Part shown: one piece after another, positions 35,401 through 43,835 of the stretch
Layout: the number at the start of each line of letters is the position of its first letter
Position numbering within the stretch: the stretch's first letter is position 1
NCBI GenBank assembly: GCA_050732935.1
Contig: JBOHRW010000224.1
Span: 12,076 to 76,075 of the forward strand
Source of the DNA: DASRVA01 sp050732935
GTDB taxonomy: Bacteria; Gemmatimonadota; Gemmatimonadetes; JACCXV01; JAHWKZ01
Direction: 5' to 3'
DNA: 64,000 nt
The notes under the pieces: generated by a model
Databases searched by the model: none
Told to the model about the DNA's origin: nothing
Seen by the model: only the letters and a program-made list of their open reading frames with translations
Made by a program: the position numbers and the translations under genes

Positions 35401-35948
35401 CCGCCAACGTCCTGCACCCGTGGCACTCGGTCGAGCCGGCGTTCGACGGCAGGACGGTGACCGCGGTGGTCGAGATTCCGCAGGGAGGCAACCAGAAGTA
35501 CGAGGTCGACAAGGCGACCGGGCTGCTGCGGCTCTCGAGGGTGCTGTTCTCGGCTTTCGAGTACCCGTTCAACTACGGCTTCATACCGCAGACCCTGGCC
35601 CTCGACGACGACCCACTGGACATCCTCGTGGTCGGTCTCCCGGCGGAGTCGCTGTCTCTCCTGACCGCGCGTCCGGTGGGCATGCTGCGGATGTTGGACG
35701 AGGGGGAGACCGACGACAAGATCCTGGCCGGACCCGCCCACGATCCACGCTACGACGAGATCGAGGACCTGGAGGACATGGCCGATCACAGCCTGAAGGA
35801 GCTGCACCACTTCTTCACCCATTACAAGGAGCTGGAGGAGAAGGAGACCTTGGTGACGGAGTGGCTCGATCGCGAAGCGGCGTGCCGGGAGATCCAGGCC
35901 AGCCTCGACCGGTACGGCGCCCGGTTCGGCGATTCCGGGCCGGGCTGA
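35397..35948 (+). CDS. ppa: Inorganic pyrophosphatase (family I)
   Basis: It hydrolyses pyrophosphate to drive biosynthesis. About 183 residues, with VVEIPQGGNQKYEVDK, YPFNYGFIPQT and the metal-binding DDDPLDILVVG. The C-terminal HHFFTHYKELE lies in the helix typical of soluble family I enzymes. The family N-terminus is near LHPWHSVEP. The only canonical start is a GTG 38 codons upstream, inside the DUF4870 gene. CTG 35397 overlaps the preceding TGA as CTGA and has GGGAGG 9 bases upstream, so I use it. Confidence 0.88.
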   Translation: MTANVLHPWHSVEPAFDGRTVTAVVEIPQGGNQKYEVDKATGLLRLSRVLFSAFEYPFNYGFIPQTLALDDDPLDILVVGLPAESLSLLTARPVGMLRMLDEGETDDKILAGPAHDPRYDEIEDLEDMADHSLKELHHFFTHYKELEEKETLVTEWLDREAACREIQASLDRYGARFGDSGPG

Positions 35949-35955
35949 GGGCGCG

Positions 35956-36339
35956 ATGTTGCGCGTCTCGGCCGCCCGCTTCGAGCGTCTCGTGCAGCGG
36001 GCGCTGAACCGCCTGCCTCGCGACTTCCAGGATCACCTCGAGAACGTCAGCGTGGTGATCGCCGAAGCACCCGATCGCGAGCTTCTCGAGTCGATGGGCT
36101 TCGATCCCGACGATCCCGAGGACACGCTGTTCGGGCTCTACGAAGGCGTTCCGCTGATCGAGCGCCGGCACGATGACGTCCTGCTGCCCGACCAGATCAC
36201 CATCTTCCGGCGCCCGCTCCTCGAGTGGGCCGAAAGCGAGGAGGAGATCGTGGAGGAGGTGCGGGTCACCGTCCTGCACGAGATCGGCCACTTCTTCGGA
36301 CTCGACGAGGACCGGCTGGACGAGCTGGGATACGGATGA
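35956..36339 (+). CDS. Zincin-like metallopeptidase family protein
   Basis: This 127-residue single-domain protein matches the metallopeptidase (zincin_1, YgfB-unrelated) family. VSVVIAEAP is followed by a variable acidic loop and TVLHEIGHFFGLDEDRLDELGY, a full HExxHxxGxxE zinc motif at the C-terminus. It has no signal peptide, so it is cytoplasmic. The substrate is unknown. Its stop overlaps the trkH start. Confidence 0.82.
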   Translation: MLRVSAARFERLVQRALNRLPRDFQDHLENVSVVIAEAPDRELLESMGFDPDDPEDTLFGLYEGVPLIERRHDDVLLPDQITIFRRPLLEWAESEEEIVEEVRVTVLHEIGHFFGLDEDRLDELGYG

Positions 36340-37676
36340 GACGGATCGAGCCGCCGATCCTGCTCGTCGTCTCCTTCGGCGCCCTGATCCTCGTCGGGAC
36401 GGTTCTGCTGAGCCTTCCGGTGTCGTGGGGGGTGGGGCGCCGGATCGGGACGCTGGACGCTCTGTTCACGGCCACCTCCGCGGTCTGCGTCACGGGCCTG
36501 ATCACCGTGGACACGGCCCGCGCATGGTCCCCCTTCGGCCAGGGCGTGATCCTGATCCTGATCCAGCTCGGCGGGCTCGGCATCCTGACCTTCTCGACCT
36601 TCTTCATGCTGCTGCTCGGCCGGTCGGTTTCGCTGACCCAGCGGAGCATCCTCACGCGGACGCACGGCCGGTTGACCCATATCCATGTGCGCGAGCTGCT
36701 GACCCGGATCGTCACCTACGCGCTGGTCGTCGAGGCCGTGGGTGCCGTGCTGCTGTCGATCGCCTTCGCGCGCGATGCCGGGCTCGCGAGCGGGATCTGG
36801 CGCGGTGTCTTCCACGCCGTCTCCGCCTTCTGCAACGCCGGCTTTTCGCTCTTCTCCGACAGTCTCGAGGGCTACGCCGGCTCGTGGGTCGTGAACCTGG
36901 TCGTCATGGGTCTCATCCTGCTGGGCGGGCTGGGCTTCATCGTCATCGCCGACCTCGAGTCCCAGGCTCGTCACCCGCGACTGAGAATCTCCCTCCACAG
37001 CAAGGTCGTTCTGACGACGACCGGCATACTGCTCGTCGGGGCAGCGCTCGGCTTCCTCTTCTTCGAGTACAACAACGTCCTGCGGGGGCGCCCGTGGAAC
37101 GAGACGCTGCTCGTGACCCTCTTCCAATCCGTCACGCCCCGGACGGCCGGCTTCAACACCGTCCCTTACGACCGGCTCACGAACTCGACTCTCATGATGA
37201 CGATCATCCTCATGTTCATCGGCGGCTCGCCGGGATCGGCGGCCGGGGGGATCAAGACGAGCACGGCCGCGATCCTGATCGGTGTGCTGATTTCGCGCGC
37301 GAAAGGGATGCGCCACGCGACCCTGTTCCATCGCACCGTTCCCGAGCGAGTGGTGGGGGAGGCCGTCGCCATCGTGCTCCTCTCGGTCCTCGTCGTCATG
37401 GGCATGACCTTCGTCTTGCAGTGGACGGAGCTCCACGATCTGGCCCATCCCGGGGTGCGCGGAGACTTTCTCGCGCTCAACTTCGAGGCGGTGTCGGCCT
37501 TCGGAACGGTCGGGCTATCAATGGGCGAGACCACGGGACTGCGAGCGAGCAGCAAGCTCGTGATCATCCTGCTCATGTTCGTGGGGCGGCTGGGTCCGCT
37601 GACCGTCGCCGTAGCGATGGGCCGACGGCGGCGGGTCGAGTACCAGTACGCTGAAGAGGGGGTTCTGGTCGGATGA
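36336..37676 (+). CDS. Potassium uptake transporter, TrkH/KtrB family
   Basis: This 446-residue inner-membrane subunit forms the K+ translocation pathway. It contains the repeated pore-loop selectivity motifs, for example TATSAVCVTGLITVD, AVSAFCNAGFSLFSD, PRTAGFNTVPYD and AVSAFGTVGLSMG. The short length favours KtrB over TrkH. ATG 36336 overlaps the zincin stop (ATGA). It is paired with the RCK subunit directly downstream. Confidence 0.92.
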   Translation: MRRIEPPILLVVSFGALILVGTVLLSLPVSWGVGRRIGTLDALFTATSAVCVTGLITVDTARAWSPFGQGVILILIQLGGLGILTFSTFFMLLLGRSVSLTQRSILTRTHGRLTHIHVRELLTRIVTYALVVEAVGAVLLSIAFARDAGLASGIWRGVFHAVSAFCNAGFSLFSDSLEGYAGSWVVNLVVMGLILLGGLGFIVIADLESQARHPRLRISLHSKVVLTTTGILLVGAALGFLFFEYNNVLRGRPWNETLLVTLFQSVTPRTAGFNTVPYDRLTNSTLMMTIILMFIGGSPGSAAGGIKTSTAAILIGVLISRAKGMRHATLFHRTVPERVVGEAVAIVLLSVLVVMGMTFVLQWTELHDLAHPGVRGDFLALNFEAVSAFGTVGLSMGETTGLRASSKLVIILLMFVGRLGPLTVAVAMGRRRRVEYQYAEEGVLVG

Positions 37677-38335
37677 TGCGCGTCGTGATCATGGGGCTCG
37701 GGAACTTCGGCTACTACTTCACCCGCCGGCTCAGCATGCAGAAATTGGAGGTCCTGGCCATCGACATGGACAAGGAGGCGGTCGACCACGTGGTCGGGTT
37801 CGTGACCGACGCGGTGGTGGGCGATGTCACCGACCGGGAGCTCCTCGACGAGCTGGACGTCGGTTCCGCCGACTACGTCATCGTTTCGCTGGGTGACGAG
37901 CACATGGATCCCTCGGTCCTGGCCACCCTCCACAGTCGCTCGCTGGGTGCCAAGAACGTCTATGTCAAGGCGATCTCGGACGACCACGCGCGGATCCTGG
38001 AGCTGATCGGCGCCACCCGGGTCATTCACCCCGAGCGCGAGGTCGCGGAGTCGCTGGCCGAGGCGCTCGGGAAGCCCAACGTCCTCGACTTCATCCCGCT
38101 CGGGGAGGAGTACTCGATCGTCGAGTTCGAGCCGCCAACGGGATTCGTGGGCAAGACCCTGGCGGAGCTCAACCTGCGGAGCCGCTATGGCGTGACGGTA
38201 ATCGGGATCAAGGAATACCTGTCCGGCACGCGGCGCATGAATCCGCCATCGGATCTGGTCATAAATGACGACGTCTCGTTGCTGATCATGGGTAGGGGCG
38301 ATCAGGTGGCGCGGCTCCAGAAGGACGTGGGCTGA
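37673..38335 (+). CDS. Potassium uptake regulatory subunit, KtrA/TrkA (RCK)
   Basis: This 220-residue cytoplasmic gating ring subunit has a Rossmann TrkA-N domain (VVIMGLGNFGYYFTRRL, AIDMDKEAVD) that binds nucleotide, and a TrkA-C domain (GFVGKTLAELNLRSRYGVTV). It has a single RCK unit, as in KtrA. It starts ATG over the previous stop. The 3' end overlaps the convergent glycosyltransferase gene by 50 bases. Confidence 0.92.
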   Translation: MMRVVIMGLGNFGYYFTRRLSMQKLEVLAIDMDKEAVDHVVGFVTDAVVGDVTDRELLDELDVGSADYVIVSLGDEHMDPSVLATLHSRSLGAKNVYVKAISDDHARILELIGATRVIHPEREVAESLAEALGKPNVLDFIPLGEEYSIVEFEPPTGFVGKTLAELNLRSRYGVTVIGIKEYLSGTRRMNPPSDLVINDDVSLLIMGRGDQVARLQKDVG

Positions 38336-40001
38336 CGAGGCCGGGCTGGGCGGCCAGAAGGTGCCGGCGTGTGGCCGCCACCGGGACGACCGGGTGGCCC
38401 AGCAGCTCCTCGAGCCGGTCACGACGGTCACGCGGCAGGTAGAAGAGCGCCCCCTGGTCGTCCGCGAACCTGGCCACCTCGCGCTCGTCGGTGAAGACGT
38501 ACTTCCGCCACGTCTCTCCGTTCTCGAAGCGCGTCTCCCGGCCCTCTTCGGTCACCGTGACGATCCTCTCGTCCAGATAGAACGGGAACGCTCGCGGCCA
38601 GTCGTGGAAGGCGACGATGGGCGCCTGGGGGCGATGGATTCGCTCGGCGGCCAGGGCGAGGGGACGCGAGATCTTGAACCAGCGCTCCACGGCCGGTCTC
38701 CCGAGGGCCGTGAAGCCGGCCATATAGAGTCCCAGGATGGGGATCACGAGCCCCGCGAACGCCAGATCGAAGCGCCGCCTTCCGGCGGCGATCCAGGCCG
38801 CGGCCCCACCCAGGAGGAAGACCGGTCCCACGGTCGGTCCCAGCGCGAGGAGCGGCGGCGGGGCCTCGACGATGAACGTGGCGACCACCAGGCCCGCCCC
38901 GAACCCGGCCGTGAGCGCGGCCAGGAGCCGCGTCGTGCCGATCGACCGGAGACGCTCGGTCGCCCGCGCCCGGTGGCGCGCTCCCGCCCACCACGTCCCG
39001 GCCGCCATGGCGAGGGGCGGGAGGAGCGGAAGCAGGTAGTTGGCGCGCTTGGTGGGAAAGAGCGAGAAAGCCACCAGCGGGACAACCACCCAGACGATTC
39101 CGTAGGGACGCTGGTGGCGGCGGTGCCAGAGCTCGAGTGCGGCCGGGATCGACCACAGCCAGCCCGCCCAGGCGAGCGTGCCGAGAAAGAACCACCATGG
39201 CTCGACCTCGCCTTCGAAGGGCTCGAGGATCCGTACCGCGGTCTGTCGCCCCAGCCAGAAGTCGAGAAGACCTGGATGGCGCCCGATCTGGACCACATAC
39301 CATGGGAGAGCCACGGCCAGGCCGACGAGGACGCCCACGGGGTCGAGAAGCTGGCGCAAGCGGGACCATCGGCCCGACCACGCCGTCCAGGCGAGAGCCG
39401 GAACCGCGGTCCAGAGGAGCACGACGTGGCCCTTGGCGAGAAATCCCACCCCCACCGCGGCCCACGCCGCGATCCTCCAGGCCCGCGAGCCGCCGGGTTG
39501 CGTCCCGCGGCGCGCCGCGTCGGCGGCCACAACGACGCACAGGGTGAGGTACAGGTCGGTCGTCAGGCTGCGGGAGAGCGCGAAGAAGAGCGGGGCGCTG
39601 AGGAGCGAAAGCGAGGCGGCCAGACCCGCGACCGCCCCCGCGGTCTGCGCCGACCACCGGTAGACGATGGCGAGGATCGTGAGCGCCGCCGCCACCAACC
39701 CGATCCGAGCTCCCAGCTCGCTCCCGCCGAGCACCGTCATACCGAGAGCGCTGGCCCAGTAGGCGAGGGGCGGCTTCTCGAAGTGGGCGATGAAGTTGAG
39801 ACGCGGGGTCAGCCAGTCCCCGCTCCGCACCATCCGCACCGCGATCTCGGCGTACCGCGCCTCGGTCGATTCCCAGAGACCGTACCCACCCAGGTTCCAG
39901 AGGAGGAGGGTCGCGGCCAGGACGCAAAGCGGCACGATCGGCCGCTCCGCCAGGGCCTCGGGGAGCCAGCGTTCGGCCGGACGCGGAGCGGTCTCCTTCA
40001 C
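38286..40001 (-). CDS. ArnT/PMT-like membrane glycosyltransferase (GT83)
   Basis: This 571-residue multi-spanning GT-C glycosyltransferase has the first-loop signature WESTEARYAEIAVRMVRSGD and PRLNFIAHFEKPPLAYW, as in the lipid A aminoarabinose transferase ArnT. A long membrane region and a C-terminal periplasmic domain follow. Undecaprenyl-linked sugar transfer to lipid A or protein is typical, but the acceptor is unknown. GTG 40001 overlaps the LABN gene's stop (GTGA), so the two are translationally coupled. Confidence 0.85.
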   Translation of the reverse strand: MKETAPRPAERWLPEALAERPIVPLCVLAATLLLWNLGGYGLWESTEARYAEIAVRMVRSGDWLTPRLNFIAHFEKPPLAYWASALGMTVLGGSELGARIGLVAAALTILAIVYRWSAQTAGAVAGLAASLSLLSAPLFFALSRSLTTDLYLTLCVVVAADAARRGTQPGGSRAWRIAAWAAVGVGFLAKGHVVLLWTAVPALAWTAWSGRWSRLRQLLDPVGVLVGLAVALPWYVVQIGRHPGLLDFWLGRQTAVRILEPFEGEVEPWWFFLGTLAWAGWLWSIPAALELWHRRHQRPYGIVWVVVPLVAFSLFPTKRANYLLPLLPPLAMAAGTWWAGARHRARATERLRSIGTTRLLAALTAGFGAGLVVATFIVEAPPPLLALGPTVGPVFLLGGAAAWIAAGRRRFDLAFAGLVIPILGLYMAGFTALGRPAVERWFKISRPLALAAERIHRPQAPIVAFHDWPRAFPFYLDERIVTVTEEGRETRFENGETWRKYVFTDEREVARFADDQGALFYLPRDRRDRLEELLGHPVVPVAATRRHLLAAQPGLVSPRPSGAAPPDRPYP

Positions 40002-40270
40002 CGCCTGGTCTCGTCCTCGCGCCGTAGGAGCACCAGGTTGCGGAGATAGACGAACAACCCGACCGATTGCCCCAGGATGAAGACCGGGTCCCGACGCCAC
40101 AGGGAGTAGGACAGGAGCGTCAGTCCGCCCGCGATCGACAGGTACCAGAACGCCCGCGGCACCACGCTCCGCCCCCGACGCTCGCTGGCCACCCACTGGA
40201 CGAGAAAGCGGCTGAAGAAACACGCCTGCCCGGCCAGGCCGACTCCAATCCAGGTCTGTTCCGGCGTCAC
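39998..40270 (-). CDS. Lipid-A-disaccharide synthase N-terminal-domain (LABN) protein
   Basis: This 90-residue, three-helix membrane protein shows GLAGQACFFSRFLVQWVASERR, PRAFWYLSIAGGLTLLSYSLW and GQSVGLFVYLRNLVLL. This is the standalone LABN/PF07578 domain, often encoded beside ArnT-type transferases. GTG 40270 lies 8 bases after AAAGGAGG; a longer open frame upstream lacks coding character. Role unknown, probably envelope glycolipid handling. Confidence 0.85.
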   Translation of the reverse strand: MTPEQTWIGVGLAGQACFFSRFLVQWVASERRGRSVVPRAFWYLSIAGGLTLLSYSLWRRDPVFILGQSVGLFVYLRNLVLLRREDETRR

Positions 40271-40373
40271 CGGATGGCCCTCCTTTCGGTTTATCGGCTC
40301 CCCGGATCCCCCACCCAGCGCGGACGCCAGGGAACCCCCAACATCGGACAAGAGCGGTAACGATACCCCTCGA

Positions 40374-40402
40374 TTGACCACGATCGGGTTGATTACTATA
40401 AT
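40374..40402 (+). promoter_or_regulatory. Promoter upstream of the BldC-like HTH gene
   Basis: TTGACC at 40374-40379 and consensus TATAAT at 40397-40402 are spaced by 17 bases. Transcription would start near 40409, leaving a leader of about 68 bases. ATTGACCAC occurs twice, around 40373 and 40401, flanking the core promoter, and could be a direct-repeat binding site for a regulator. Confidence 0.65.
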
Positions 40403-40476
40403 TGACCACCCCTGGTCATGCTCATGCTCAGGGGCCGTTCCTCGTCAAACGGCGAACGTTCTGGAAGGAGCGCAGC

Positions 40477-40701
40477 GTGCCGGAGACGCAAAGGTTGAAG
40501 GACAAGGACAAAGAACCCGTCTTCCTGCGTATCGGGGACGCCGCCCGTCTTCTCGGCGTCTCGATCAGCACCCTGCGGCGGCTCGAGAAGAACGGCCGTC
40601 TCGGGGAGTACGGGGTGCGGGTGTACTATACGCCGACCCGTCGTCGGCGCTACAAGAAGAGCGAGATCATCGAGGCCCTGGAGCGCTCCGCTCACGGCTG
40701 A
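40477..40701 (+). CDS. BldC/excisionase-like helix-turn-helix protein
   Basis: This 74-residue MerR-type winged HTH protein reads FLRIGDAARLLGVSISTLRRLEKNGRLG, then a basic wing (YTPTRRRRYKKSEIIEAL). It has no effector domain, as in BldC and phage excisionases. GTG 40477 follows AAGGAG by 6 bases. A developmental or global regulator is more likely than an excisionase, since no integrase or phage genes are nearby. It overlaps the HAD gene tail by 10 bases. Confidence 0.8.
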   Translation: MPETQRLKDKDKEPVFLRIGDAARLLGVSISTLRRLEKNGRLGEYGVRVYYTPTRRRRYKKSEIIEALERSAHG

Positions 40702-41411
40702 TCTCCGCCGTCTTCCTCGGCGGAGATCAGCCAGTCGGCGAGGGCCGCCAGGTCCAGAACCTCGTGATCGGGAAGCGCACCCTCCGGGGGACGCCGCTCC
40801 GCCTTCCGATTGACCCACACCACCGGCAGCCCGAGCGTATTCGCCGGCGCCACATCGTGGAAGAGGCTCCGCGCAGCGTGGAGCCAACCGGCCGAGTCTC
40901 CGACGAAGGGTCGCGCCGCTTCGAAGTGGGCCAGGTCCGGCTTGTACGACTCCACCCGGTCGGCGGTCACCCAGAAGTCGAACTCCACGTCCAGGTGGCG
41001 CAGCGTCTCCTTCAAAAGGTCCTCGTCCACGTTGGACAGGATGCCGAGCCGGTAGCGCCGCGCCAGGCGAGCGAGCGCCGGGTTGGTGTCGGGGAAGGGG
41101 GGCCAGCGGCTGAGGCTTTCGGGGAGGAAGCCGGCCTGGAGCGATGAGATCGTCCAGCCGCACTCGCCGGCGACCCGGCGGGCCGTCTCTCTCAGCACGT
41201 CCCGGTACGGCCGGAACGTTCCGCTCTCGATCATCGGCTCGATCGCGTGATAGGCGGCGTGCACCTCCTCGCGGTCCAGCCGCACCCCGTCGTTCGCGGC
41301 GGCGGAACGGAACGCCTCCCAGATCCCGGTCTCCCAGTCGATCAGCGTGCCGTAGCAATCGAACGTGATGACGCTGACGTTCTCGGGTCGGAGGTTGCGG
41401 ATCGTGATCAT
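40692..41411 (-). CDS. HAD-superfamily hydrolase (2-haloacid dehalogenase-like)
   Basis: This 239-residue HAD phosphatase/dehalogenase has motif I in VITFDCYGTLIDWE (nucleophile Asp), motif II in LGILSNVDED, Lys in ESYKPDLAHF and a motif III acidic region around FVGDSAGWLHAA and FHDVAPAN. Its cap type and sequence resemble type II L-2-haloacid dehalogenases, but most such proteins act as phosphatases. AGGAG lies 3 bases before the ATG. It is divergent from moaA. Confidence 0.85.
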   Translation of the reverse strand: MITIRNLRPENVSVITFDCYGTLIDWETGIWEAFRSAAANDGVRLDREEVHAAYHAIEPMIESGTFRPYRDVLRETARRVAGECGWTISSLQAGFLPESLSRWPPFPDTNPALARLARRYRLGILSNVDEDLLKETLRHLDVEFDFWVTADRVESYKPDLAHFEAARPFVGDSAGWLHAARSLFHDVAPANTLGLPVVWVNRKAERRPPEGALPDHEVLDLAALADWLISAEEDGGDQP

Positions 41412-41424
41412 GGGCTCCTGAAGA

Positions 41425-41435
41425 GGTAAGTTACC
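41425..41435. promoter_or_regulatory. Palindromic back-to-back -10 elements between HAD gene and moaA
   Basis: GGTAAGTTACC is a near-perfect palindrome. Read rightward it gives TAAGTT 8 bases before the moaA ATG; read leftward it gives TAACTT 16 bases before the HAD ATG. The two divergent genes are only 29 bases apart, so their promoters must overlap here. Confidence 0.4.
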
Positions 41436-41440
41436 CGGCG

Positions 41441-42451
41441 ATGGACACGATGGCCGACCGCGCCCGCCACGCCCCCTGGTCCGACCGCCACGGCCGCTTA
41501 CACGACTACTTGAGGATCTCGGTCACCGACCGCTGCAACCTGCGCTGCCGCTACTGCATGCCGGCCGAGGGCCTGGAGTGGCTCCCCCGCGCGGATTTAC
41601 TCTCGTTCGAGGAGATCGCCCGCCTGGCAGGACTCTTCCACGACGGCGGCGTCCGCAAGATCCGCATCACGGGAGGCGAGCCCACGGTCCGCCGCGACCT
41701 TCCGCGGCTGGTTGCGATGCTGCGGCGTCGGTGTCCGGAGGCGACCCTCCACATGACCTCGAATGCCCTCCTTCTCGGCCGGTTCGCGCGCGATCTGCGC
41801 GAGGCGGGCCTCCAGGGGCTCAACCTGTCGCTGGATTCCCTCGACCGGGAGACCTTCCACCGGATCACCCGTCGCGACCTCCTGCCGGAGACCTGGGCGG
41901 GGATCGAGACCGCCTGCGAGCTCGGCTTCCTACCGCTCAAGATCAACTGCGTGGTGATGCGCGGCGTGAACGAGGGCGAGGCCGCGGACTTCGTCGAGCT
42001 CACCCGGGACCGGGAGATCCACGTCCGCTTCCTGGAGTACATGCCGTACGGGGGTCTCAACGTCCTCCAGCCGGAGTACGTGTCGGGGGAGGAGATCCGC
42101 GAGCGGATCGAGGCGGCGGGCTACTGGCTCGAGGCCCTGCCCTGGGACGGCGGGCCGGCGCGACCGTACCGCGTCCCCGGTCACCGCGGAACGGTCGGCC
42201 TGATCACCGCTGTGAGCCATCATTTCTGTGACCGCTGCAACCGGCTCCGGCTGACCGCCGACGGCTACTTCGTGAACTGCCTGTACGGGGAGAAGCGGAC
42301 CAACCTGCGCGATCCCCTGCGCGAGGGCGCCACCGACGAGGAGCTGGCGATGATCATCCAGGCGGAGCTGGACCGGAAGTGGGCGGCCCATCCGGACCTC
42401 ACCCAGGGGAAGATCCCGGTGCTGGGGACGATGTCGCAGATCGGCGGCTAG
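41441..42451 (+). CDS. moaA: GTP 3',8-cyclase, molybdenum cofactor synthesis
   Basis: This 336-residue radical-SAM enzyme starts molybdopterin synthesis from GTP. The SAM cluster cysteines are C32, C36 and C39 (CNLRCRYC). The second cluster is in FCDRCNRLRLTADGYFVNC. ITGGEP and the conserved arginines are present, and the required Gly-Gly end (QIGG) is intact. The other moa genes are not in this window. The last 4 bases overlap the convergent BaeRF gene. Confidence 0.93.
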   Translation: MDTMADRARHAPWSDRHGRLHDYLRISVTDRCNLRCRYCMPAEGLEWLPRADLLSFEEIARLAGLFHDGGVRKIRITGGEPTVRRDLPRLVAMLRRRCPEATLHMTSNALLLGRFARDLREAGLQGLNLSLDSLDRETFHRITRRDLLPETWAGIETACELGFLPLKINCVVMRGVNEGEAADFVELTRDREIHVRFLEYMPYGGLNVLQPEYVSGEEIRERIEAAGYWLEALPWDGGPARPYRVPGHRGTVGLITAVSHHFCDRCNRLRLTADGYFVNCLYGEKRTNLRDPLREGATDEELAMIIQAELDRKWAAHPDLTQGKIPVLGTMSQIGG

Positions 42452-43581
42452 ACCCGGTACCTCAGCAGGGCAGCCACCCCGTCCAGGCCCTCCAGCTCGG
42501 CGTGCCCCTCGACGATCTCGACCCGCCTTCCCGTCCGCTCGGCGCGCCGCACCATCGCCTCGCGCAGGTCGATCTCCTCCGGCAACGGCGTCTCGCAGAA
42601 CGGGCATTCGGAAGGCGCTGGGGGAAGCCCCAGGACGCGGCATTCAGGGCACTGCCAGCCCTGCCTCCCGTCGAAGCCCTCGGCCAGCAGGAGCTGGTCG
42701 ACCTGCTCCAGGTTCAGGGCCTCGATCGTGGCATCGAGCCCTGCTGCTGCCAGCCCTCCGGCGCGGAAGCGGTCGATCACCGTGTCGGCGAGCTTCCGGC
42801 TGTCGTCGGCCTCGGTTCGCCGTACGATGTCGAGGGTGCGTTCCAGGATCCGGTGGGAGGACTCGTCGATCGCGATCGGCTCCTCGTCGATGATCTTCTC
42901 GCGGACAGCCGGCGTGAGGTGCCGTCGGAGCTCGCCGAGGATCAGGTCGTCGCCGCCCAGGATGATGTAGTCGACCTCCCCTTTACGGACGATTCCCTCC
43001 AGCCGTTCGACGATCTCGCGGGCATGCTTCTGGATGTGATCCTCGATCCGGGCCTGGTAGCGGACCTCGGCCCAGCCGGCCACGCGCGTGCGATCGATGG
43101 GCTGCGGGGCGTCGAAATCTCGCTCGACGAGCACGCCCCCCAGGCTGGCGACGACGATCCGGGCCTGGTGGACGTCGGCAACGCAGACCGCGTAACGCGG
43201 CGTCTGGTCGGCCAGCTTGACGAGCGGGTAGAGGTGCGGCACCGGGCCGACCACGAGCCGGTGGTCGTCGAAGGTGGTCTGAAACTCGAGGGCCTCCCAC
43301 AGGTCGTCTTCGGTGGAGGCGTACAAGGCGACCGAGCGGGTCGAGGCATCGAGGTCCGCCAGATATTCGGCGATCCGATCGCGGTCAGCGGCGAGAGGGT
43401 CCTGCGCCGGGGAGCGCTCGGGGAAGCTCCGCAAACGCTCCGCGAACGCCTTCTTCAGGAAGACGGGGTGGGTCGACCGCCCGTTGCCCATGGGCACGGT
43501 GTTGACGAAGCAGGAGACAACCGGGTTCGAGGATGGAGGCAGGTGCGCCAGTCGGGAGATGGTCTCGTTCAACGTCGCCAT
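42448..43581 (-). CDS. BaeRF (eRF1-like) domain protein with zinc ribbon
   Basis: This 377-residue soluble protein resembles bacterial eRF1-like (BaeRF10-type) proteins related to Vms1 and host-attachment proteins. It has SCFVNTVPMGNGRSTHPVFLKK, a middle domain with YAVCVADVHQARIVVASLG, and a domain with DYIILGGDDLILGELRRHL. A short zinc ribbon of two Cys pairs follows (CPEC and CPFC), then an acidic C-terminal regulatory part. These families are thought to act on ribosomes or peptidyl-tRNA. No catalytic GGQ is visible. ATG 43581 follows GAGGGG. Confidence 0.75.
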   Translation of the reverse strand: MATLNETISRLAHLPPSSNPVVSCFVNTVPMGNGRSTHPVFLKKAFAERLRSFPERSPAQDPLAADRDRIAEYLADLDASTRSVALYASTEDDLWEALEFQTTFDDHRLVVGPVPHLYPLVKLADQTPRYAVCVADVHQARIVVASLGGVLVERDFDAPQPIDRTRVAGWAEVRYQARIEDHIQKHAREIVERLEGIVRKGEVDYIILGGDDLILGELRRHLTPAVREKIIDEEPIAIDESSHRILERTLDIVRRTEADDSRKLADTVIDRFRAGGLAAAGLDATIEALNLEQVDQLLLAEGFDGRQGWQCPECRVLGLPPAPSECPFCETPLPEEIDLREAMVRRAERTGRRVEIVEGHAELEGLDGVAALLRYRV

Positions 43582-43765
43582 GCGAACCCCTCTCTCGGAG
43601 AGCAGCAAAGGGTCAGAAAGCAAGGTGGACGGTCGGCCCGTCGGCCGGTGCGAAGCGGTGGGAGTCGTGCAGAAAAGCGGACATCCTCTCCAAGTCGAAT
43701 CGGACGTCGGTTCGGGATGGAAAGGTAGGCCGAGCGCCCTGCCGCGGCAACGCGTGGCGATCCTT

Positions 43766-43794
43766 TTGACACCCCGTCCGCGGTCATCTAGCTT
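43766..43794 (+). promoter_or_regulatory. Promoter of the guaB operon
   Basis: TTGACA at 43766-43771 and TAGCTT at 43789-43794 are 17 bases apart. The predicted transcript starts near 43801 and carries a leader of about 35 bases before the guaB ATG. Confidence 0.65.
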
Positions 43795-43835
43795 AGCGCC
43801 CTTTCAAGACCGTCCCTCGCCCCTCAAGCAGGTCC

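Noticed and set aside
40477..40701. Excisionase marking a prophage or integrative element
   Set aside because: No integrase, attachment repeats or phage genes are nearby, and the protein fits BldC-like regulators equally well.
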